Positions 30,587-33,485 of a DNA stretch of 33,485 bases are shown here, one piece after another; positions within the stretch are counted from its first letter, which is position 1, and every line of letters begins with the position of its first letter. Origin of the DNA: Alicyclobacillaceae bacterium I2511 (GTDB lineage: Bacteria; Bacillota; Bacilli; Alicyclobacillales; Alicyclobacillaceae); NCBI GenBank assembly GCA_003584005.1, contig QXHL01000029.1, positions 1 through 33,485 of the forward strand, given 5' to 3'. The notes below the pieces were generated by a model. That model saw only the letters and a list, made by a program, of their open reading frames with translations. It ran no database searches and was not told where the DNA came from. Both the position numbers and the translations under genes were made by a program.

Positions 30587-30799
30587 ATGGAAGACGAGGA
30601 TATGTATTATCTGGAATATGAACTGAGCGACGGATCACGGGTGATGCTTAGTTTTGAGGACATCAATGACAGGGATGGATGTCACATTAGTTTGGATATG
30701 TATAAAGTTCAACTAGGCCCTGTGGATATGGACAAGCTGCAACAAATTTTACAAAAGTTTCATGGGAAAATGGTGAAATCCAATCCTGCGTTAACTTGA
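30587..30799 (+). CDS. Hypothetical 70-residue acidic protein
   Basis: Not recognised as a known family. The ATG at 30587 lies ten bases after AAGGGGG. The product is acidic at its N-terminus (M-E-D-E-D) and then shows a plausible beta-rich pattern (Y-Y-L-E-Y-E-L, S-R-V-M-L-S-F-E-D-I), followed by a helix-like end (M-D-K-L-Q-Q-I-L-Q-K-F-H). No membrane segment or cysteine pair is present apart from one Cys. Good hydrophobic periodicity and a good ribosome site favour a real gene; ATG 30602 is an alternative start. It lies between yabR and cmpA, where B. subtilis has tRNA genes before spoIIE. Confidence 0.6.
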   Translation: MEDEDMYYLEYELSDGSRVMLSFEDINDRDGCHISLDMYKVQLGPVDMDKLQQILQKFHGKMVKSNPALT

Positions 30800-30910
30800 G
30801 TTTATGGTTGTGGGTAGCACAAGGGGTGTCTATGTGTGTGAACTAAAATCAGAGAACTTGTACGATCTTAAAGGGGTATTCTGGATGGGCTAACCGCAAT
30901 TTTCCATTTT

Positions 30911-30952
30911 ATCGAGTCTGATTTATCGAGCCTGATTTATCGAGCCTGAAGT
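30911..30952 (+). repeat. 14-bp tandem repeat, three copies
   Basis: Units at 30911-30924, 30925-30938 and 30939-30952 begin ATCGAGYCTGA; the first two are the same except for one base, and the third differs in its last three bases. They lie in the gap between the 70-codon gene and the cmpA terminator. Confidence 0.9.
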
Positions 30953-30973
30953 GATGAAAAAGTGAAGCAAAAG

Positions 30974-31001
30974 GGCGGAGCACCTATGGGGTGACTCCGC
31001 C
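30974..31001. terminator. Bidirectional hairpin after cmpA
   Basis: GGCGGAG (30974-30980) pairs with CTCCGCC (30995-31001), and the loop can add ACC/GGT pairs. On the minus strand, which is the direction of cmpA, CTTTTGCTT follows the stem; on the plus strand a weaker T-rich run follows. It lies about 40 bp beyond the cmpA stop. Confidence 0.6.
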
Positions 31002-31042
31002 TTGGTGTATTTGTTGTGCAGCGGTTCTGGCTGCGAAGTGTC

Positions 31043-31153
31043 TCAATGCTTATTAGCTCGATAACGAAAGAAGGCCTGATTTAACATTTGAATGGCGCGG
31101 GTATCCCTGTTTTGAAATGCCCGGCGCAACTGGACGCTTAACCACTCCGGCAA
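31043..31153 (-). CDS. cmpA: Cortex morphogenetic protein CmpA
   Basis: CmpA is a tiny mother-cell protein that, with ClpXP, drives degradation of SpoIVA when spore envelope assembly goes wrong. The 36-residue product (P-E-W-L-S-V-Q-L-R-R-A-F-Q-N-R, then I-Q-M-L-N-Q-A-F-F-R-Y-R) aligns along its whole length with B. subtilis CmpA, 37 residues. The start is TTG 31153 (minus), seven bases after AGGGAGG; a longer reading to 31282 has no family match. It runs opposite to its neighbours. A mother-cell-type promoter lies about 40 bp upstream and a hairpin about 40 bp downstream. Confidence 0.85.
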   Translation of the reverse strand: MPEWLSVQLRRAFQNRDTRAIQMLNQAFFRYRANKH

Positions 31154-31190
31154 TGCACAGCCCTCCCTTCCCACGGTCGTTGGACCCTGA

Positions 31191-31217
31191 TAAGGTATGT
31201 GTTGCGCTGGGTGGAGT
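31191..31217 (-). promoter_or_regulatory. Mother-cell (sigma-E/K-like) promoter of cmpA
   Basis: On the minus strand, AC (31217-31216), 16 bp, then CATACCTTA (31199-31191) fits the sigma-K pattern AC-N16/17-CATANNNTA; the CATACCTT core also matches sigma-E at seven of eight positions. B. subtilis cmpA is a mother-cell gene under sigma-E, so sigma-E is the more likely user although its -35 match is poor. Confidence 0.4.
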
Positions 31218-31378
31218 CTGGCAGGTGCAATCACTACACACTTATACATATGTGGCACAGCGTGTCTGTGCACCAAATTCACTGTGCGTGGAAGTTAGAT
31301 TGGGACGTCGACAGGCACATTGGAAAGGTGTGTGAAGAAATGTGCGAGAATTACCCACCTGGATCCTCCCGGGAATCT

Positions 31379-31852
31379 ATGAAACGCATGTCTTGGGATG
31401 AGTTTTTTATTTCGCAAAGCCGTGTCATGGCCTTGCGGTCTACCTGTACCCGCCTGTCCGTTGGATGTGTGTTGGTGCGGGACAAGCGCATGATTGCCAG
31501 TGGTTACAACGGATCGATTCGGGGCGATGTGCACTGTACAGACGTGGGTTGCAAATTGGTGGATGGGCACTGTGTACGGACCATTCATGCGGAGCAAAAT
31601 GCCCTATTACAGTGCGCCCGTTTTGGCGTGGCCACTGAAGCGGCGGACATCTATGTGACACACTTACCTTGCCTTCAGTGTACAAAGTCCATCATTCAGG
31701 CAGGGGTACGCCATATCTATTATGAAATCAGCTATCGACCGGATCCGTACGCCTCAGAGCTTTTGGAAATTGCTGGAGTTTCGGTTCTTCAAGTAAATAG
31801 CCGATTGAGAAATTGGGGTACCGCACTCTACACAGACTTTTTTGATAGGTAG
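31379..31852 (+). CDS. comEB: ComEB-like dCMP/deoxycytidylate deaminase
   Basis: The product is a zinc-dependent cytidine/deoxycytidylate deaminase-fold protein, like B. subtilis ComEB, which lies in the late competence operon. It shows S-T-C-T-R-L-S-V-G-C-V-L-V-R-D-K-R-M-I-A-S-G-Y-N-G near residue 20, the zinc/catalytic H-A-E at R-T-I-H-A-E-Q-N-A, and L-P-C-L-Q-C-T-K-S-I-I-Q with the two cysteine ligands. ATG 31379 gives the family start (K-R-M-S-W-D-E-F-F), with weak GGGA ahead; ATG 31340 is the main alternative, adding 13 residues behind AAAGGTG. At 157 residues it is about 30 shorter at the C-terminus than ComEB of B. subtilis. comEA and comEC are not next to it. Confidence 0.9.
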   Translation: MKRMSWDEFFISQSRVMALRSTCTRLSVGCVLVRDKRMIASGYNGSIRGDVHCTDVGCKLVDGHCVRTIHAEQNALLQCARFGVATEAADIYVTHLPCLQCTKSIIQAGVRHIYYEISYRPDPYASELLEIAGVSVLQVNSRLRNWGTALYTDFFDR

Positions 31853-31930
31853 GCTGTGGTGGCCTGTACCCATGATTGGACAAATTCCACGATTGCAGGG
31901 GATTAAAGCGTCGCGACAGAGGGAAAAGTC

Positions 31931-32015
31931 TGTCGACAGCTCCGAAATCTGTCGGAACATTTCTTCTCAACGCCGCGCCCGTTTGACAAAATTACCTGTG
32001 AACTCCCCGTATAAT
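31931..32015 (+). promoter_or_regulatory. spoIIE promoter: sigma-A hexamers 21 bp apart with Spo0A-like boxes
   Basis: TTGACA (31983-31988) and TATAAT (32010-32015) are both perfect consensus hexamers but stand 21 bp apart. In B. subtilis the spoIIE promoter has the same over-long 21-bp spacer and depends on Spo0A~P. Spo0A-box-like sites (consensus TGNCGAA) are TGTCGAC (31931-31937) and TGTCGGA (31950-31956), each with one mismatch, and TGACAAA (31984-31990) overlapping the -35 hexamer. The leader to the start codon is about 27 nt. Confidence 0.8.
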
Positions 32016-32048
32016 GAGACCCACACAAACATATGAGGAGGATGGGCA

Positions 32049-33485
32049 ATGACGGTGCAATCCTTTTCTGGTCGTCGCATGTTGTCTAGGGGCCGGCATT
32101 TTTCGATTGGGACAGGGATGCAAAGGCGGGGCTGGTTGCGCATGTCCTTGTTGGCAGTGGGGGCAGTGTTATTGGGGCGTGCAACCATTGGTCCCCAGGT
32201 GGCACCTTTTGCGTTCGCGTATTTTGTTGTACTCACAGAGGTTTTGGGAACCAAGCGAAGTTGGCCCGCGTGGATGGCGATTGTCGGTGCACTGCTTGGC
32301 GGGGGTGTCGGGCCAGCGGCAATTTTACTGGTTGAATTTCTGCTTTATCGATTCGTGCGAAAGGTATTGTTTCACGGCAAAACTCCCGATATCCACTGGG
32401 TGCCCTTTATTGCTGGGGGGATTGATGTCATGGTACGGCTCGCTGCCGTGGGGACAGTGTGGACGCGCTATGATGTGCTGTTGGCTTTGGCAGACGCGGC
32501 GCTCGTCGCTGTATTGTATCTAATTTTTTTGCAGAGTATGCCTATTTTTGCAGGAAAAGAAGCCAACCACACTTTACGCAGTGAACAGTGGATTAGCTTG
32601 GCCATTCTACTGGGCTCAGTGAGCGCAGGATTGATTGGCTGGACGGTGCATGGAGTTTCTGTGCTCAACACAGCAGTAGATTGGCTGGTGTTGTTGATGG
32701 CTGCGGCTGGGGGAGCCGGGTTGGCGACAACGACTGCCGCAGTATTGGGGATTTTGGCCATGATGGACAGGGCGCAAACGCTCAGCGGCGTGGGGGTACT
32801 GGTGTTTGCCGGGTTGCTCGCAGGAATTCTCAAGGATGGGAAACGAGGTTGGCAGGCTTTTGCGTTTGTACTTGGAATGGGATTACTGACTTTTGGGACT
32901 ACTCGTGATTGGCAAAATGTCGGGCCAAGCCTGATGGCTGCCGTAGTGGCCGCTGTTTTCTCCGTGTGGACCGCAAAACGTGTGGTGGACACAATTGCAT
33001 CCTATGTTCCTGGTACGGTAGAGCACCGGGAAACAGAGCAGGCCCGGGCTCGGCGGGTTAGGACTCTGTTATCTGAACGAATTGAAGAGCTTGGACAGGT
33101 ATTCGATGAATTGTCCTTTACCTTTACAGATACCGCAGAAAGTCCCCTGATTTCTGCGCAACAGTTGTTAGATGAGACAGTGAGTGGTGTGGCTCAACAC
33201 GTTTGTACCGGGTGCCCACGCCGGGCCAAATGCTGGGAGAAGGAGAGTTATGGGACATATCAAGCGATGGTACGCAGCTTAGAAAAAATCGAAGCCCATC
33301 CTGGCGGGCAGGTACTTCCATCCCGGGACTTAAAAGATCGCTGTATTCGCATTGATCCCATGATGGAGGGATTGCGCCGCCATTTGGAGTTGATGCAGCG
33401 GGATGCTTTGTGGATAGACAAGGTGAGGGAACAGCGGACCCTGGTATCCGCCCAATTGTCTGGGGTTGCTGGGGTCATGCGGGGG
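32049..33485 (+). CDS. spoIIE: Stage II sporulation protein E, serine phosphatase (3' end outside window)
   Basis: SpoIIE sits at the polar septum, interacts with FtsZ and dephosphorylates SpoIIAA-P, which frees sigma-F in the forespore. The first 479 codons are present with no stop before the window edge. After a basic N-terminus, residues about 30-320 form about ten hydrophobic segments. The cytoplasmic part follows, with Y-V-P-G-T-V-E-H-R-E near residue 320 and C-T-G-C-P-R-R-A-K-C-W near 388, both matching B. subtilis SpoIIE. The PP2C phosphatase domain lies beyond the window. The ATG at 32049 follows GAGGAGG, and a Spo0A-type promoter lies upstream. In B. subtilis too spoIIE follows the yab cluster, but there after tRNA genes. 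Confidence 0.95.
   Translation, partial: MTVQSFSGRRMLSRGRHFSIGTGMQRRGWLRMSLLAVGAVLLGRATIGPQVAPFAFAYFVVLTEVLGTKRSWPAWMAIVGALLGGGVGPAAILLVEFLLYRFVRKVLFHGKTPDIHWVPFIAGGIDVMVRLAAVGTVWTRYDVLLALADAALVAVLYLIFLQSMPIFAGKEANHTLRSEQWISLAILLGSVSAGLIGWTVHGVSVLNTAVDWLVLLMAAAGGAGLATTTAAVLGILAMMDRAQTLSGVGVLVFAGLLAGILKDGKRGWQAFAFVLGMGLLTFGTTRDWQNVGPSLMAAVVAAVFSVWTAKRVVDTIASYVPGTVEHRETEQARARRVRTLLSERIEELGQVFDELSFTFTDTAESPLISAQQLLDETVSGVAQHVCTGCPRRAKCWEKESYGTYQAMVRSLEKIEAHPGGQVLPSRDLKDRCIRIDPMMEGLRRHLELMQRDALWIDKVREQRTLVSAQLSGVAGVMRG

Noticed and set aside
30448-32048. tRNA genes before spoIIE
   Set aside because: B. subtilis carries tRNA genes in this gap, so it was scanned for cloverleaf and T-loop patterns; none was seen by eye. 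A tRNA search tool would be decisive.
32107-32523. Plus-strand 138-codon reading frame inside spoIIE
   Set aside because: It is out of frame with the clear SpoIIE reading frame that starts at 32049 and stays open to the window end.

Overview
The window is a stretch of chromosome from an endospore-forming member of the Bacillota (Firmicutes). The order holB-ricT-yabA-rsmI-abrB-metG-tatD-rnmV-rsmA-yabG-veg-sspF-ispE-ridA-spoVG-glmU-prs-pth-fin-mfd-spoVT-yabM-yabN-(hup)-rqcP-yabP-yabQ-divIC-yabR-...-spoIIE is the conserved 'yaa/yab' region near the replication origin of Bacillus subtilis. The base composition is fairly even by eye. GTG and TTG starts are frequent. An Alicyclobacillaceae-like bacillus would fit, but the genus cannot be fixed from this sequence alone.

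Layout. Positions 1-2.7 kb carry replication and translation genes: the 3' part of holB, ricT (with a shortened C-terminus), yabA and rsmI. abrB lies on the minus strand at 2.8-3.1 kb, divergent from metG. Positions 3.5-8.5 kb hold metG, tatD, rnmV, rsmA and a ykuK-like gene. Positions 8.5-10.3 kb hold yabG, veg (behind two tandem near-consensus promoters) and an alpha/beta-type spore DNA-binding protein gene, closed by a strong terminator. Positions 10.4-13.9 kb hold the main departure from B. subtilis: a translationally coupled pair for cyanophycinase and cyanophycin synthetase. Then come ispE (14 kb), ridA, a repeat-rich gap, spoVG, a 145-bp inverted-repeat element, glmU-prs, pth, fin, mfd and spoVT (to 24.5 kb). 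From 24.7 kb come yabM, yabN, hup, rqcP, yabP, yabQ, divIC, the S1-domain gene yabR, a 70-codon unknown gene, a 36-codon cmpA gene on the minus strand, comEB, and the first 479 codons of spoIIE.

How it works together. Housekeeping functions (DNA replication, rRNA methylation and 5S maturation, tRNA charging and recycling, wall precursor and PRPP supply, transcription-coupled repair) are interleaved with sporulation genes. The promoters readable by eye fit the sporulation cascade: a sigma-A promoter with a 21-bp spacer and Spo0A-like boxes before spoIIE, sigma-H before spoVG, sigma-F before fin, sigma-G before spoVT and perhaps sspF, and sigma-E/K-like sites before yabG, yabP and cmpA. The cyanophycin genes suggest that this organism stores nitrogen and carbon as multi-L-arginyl-poly-L-aspartate, and their place among spore genes invites the question of a link to sporulation.

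Repeats are a second theme. There is an 18-nt array inside metG, a 27-nt duplication inside ispE, an 11-bp array after ispE, four 27-bp palindromes before spoVG, a 14-bp triplet near 30.9 kb, and the MITE-like element after spoVG. No rRNA, tRNA, complete insertion sequence, prophage or CRISPR array was seen.
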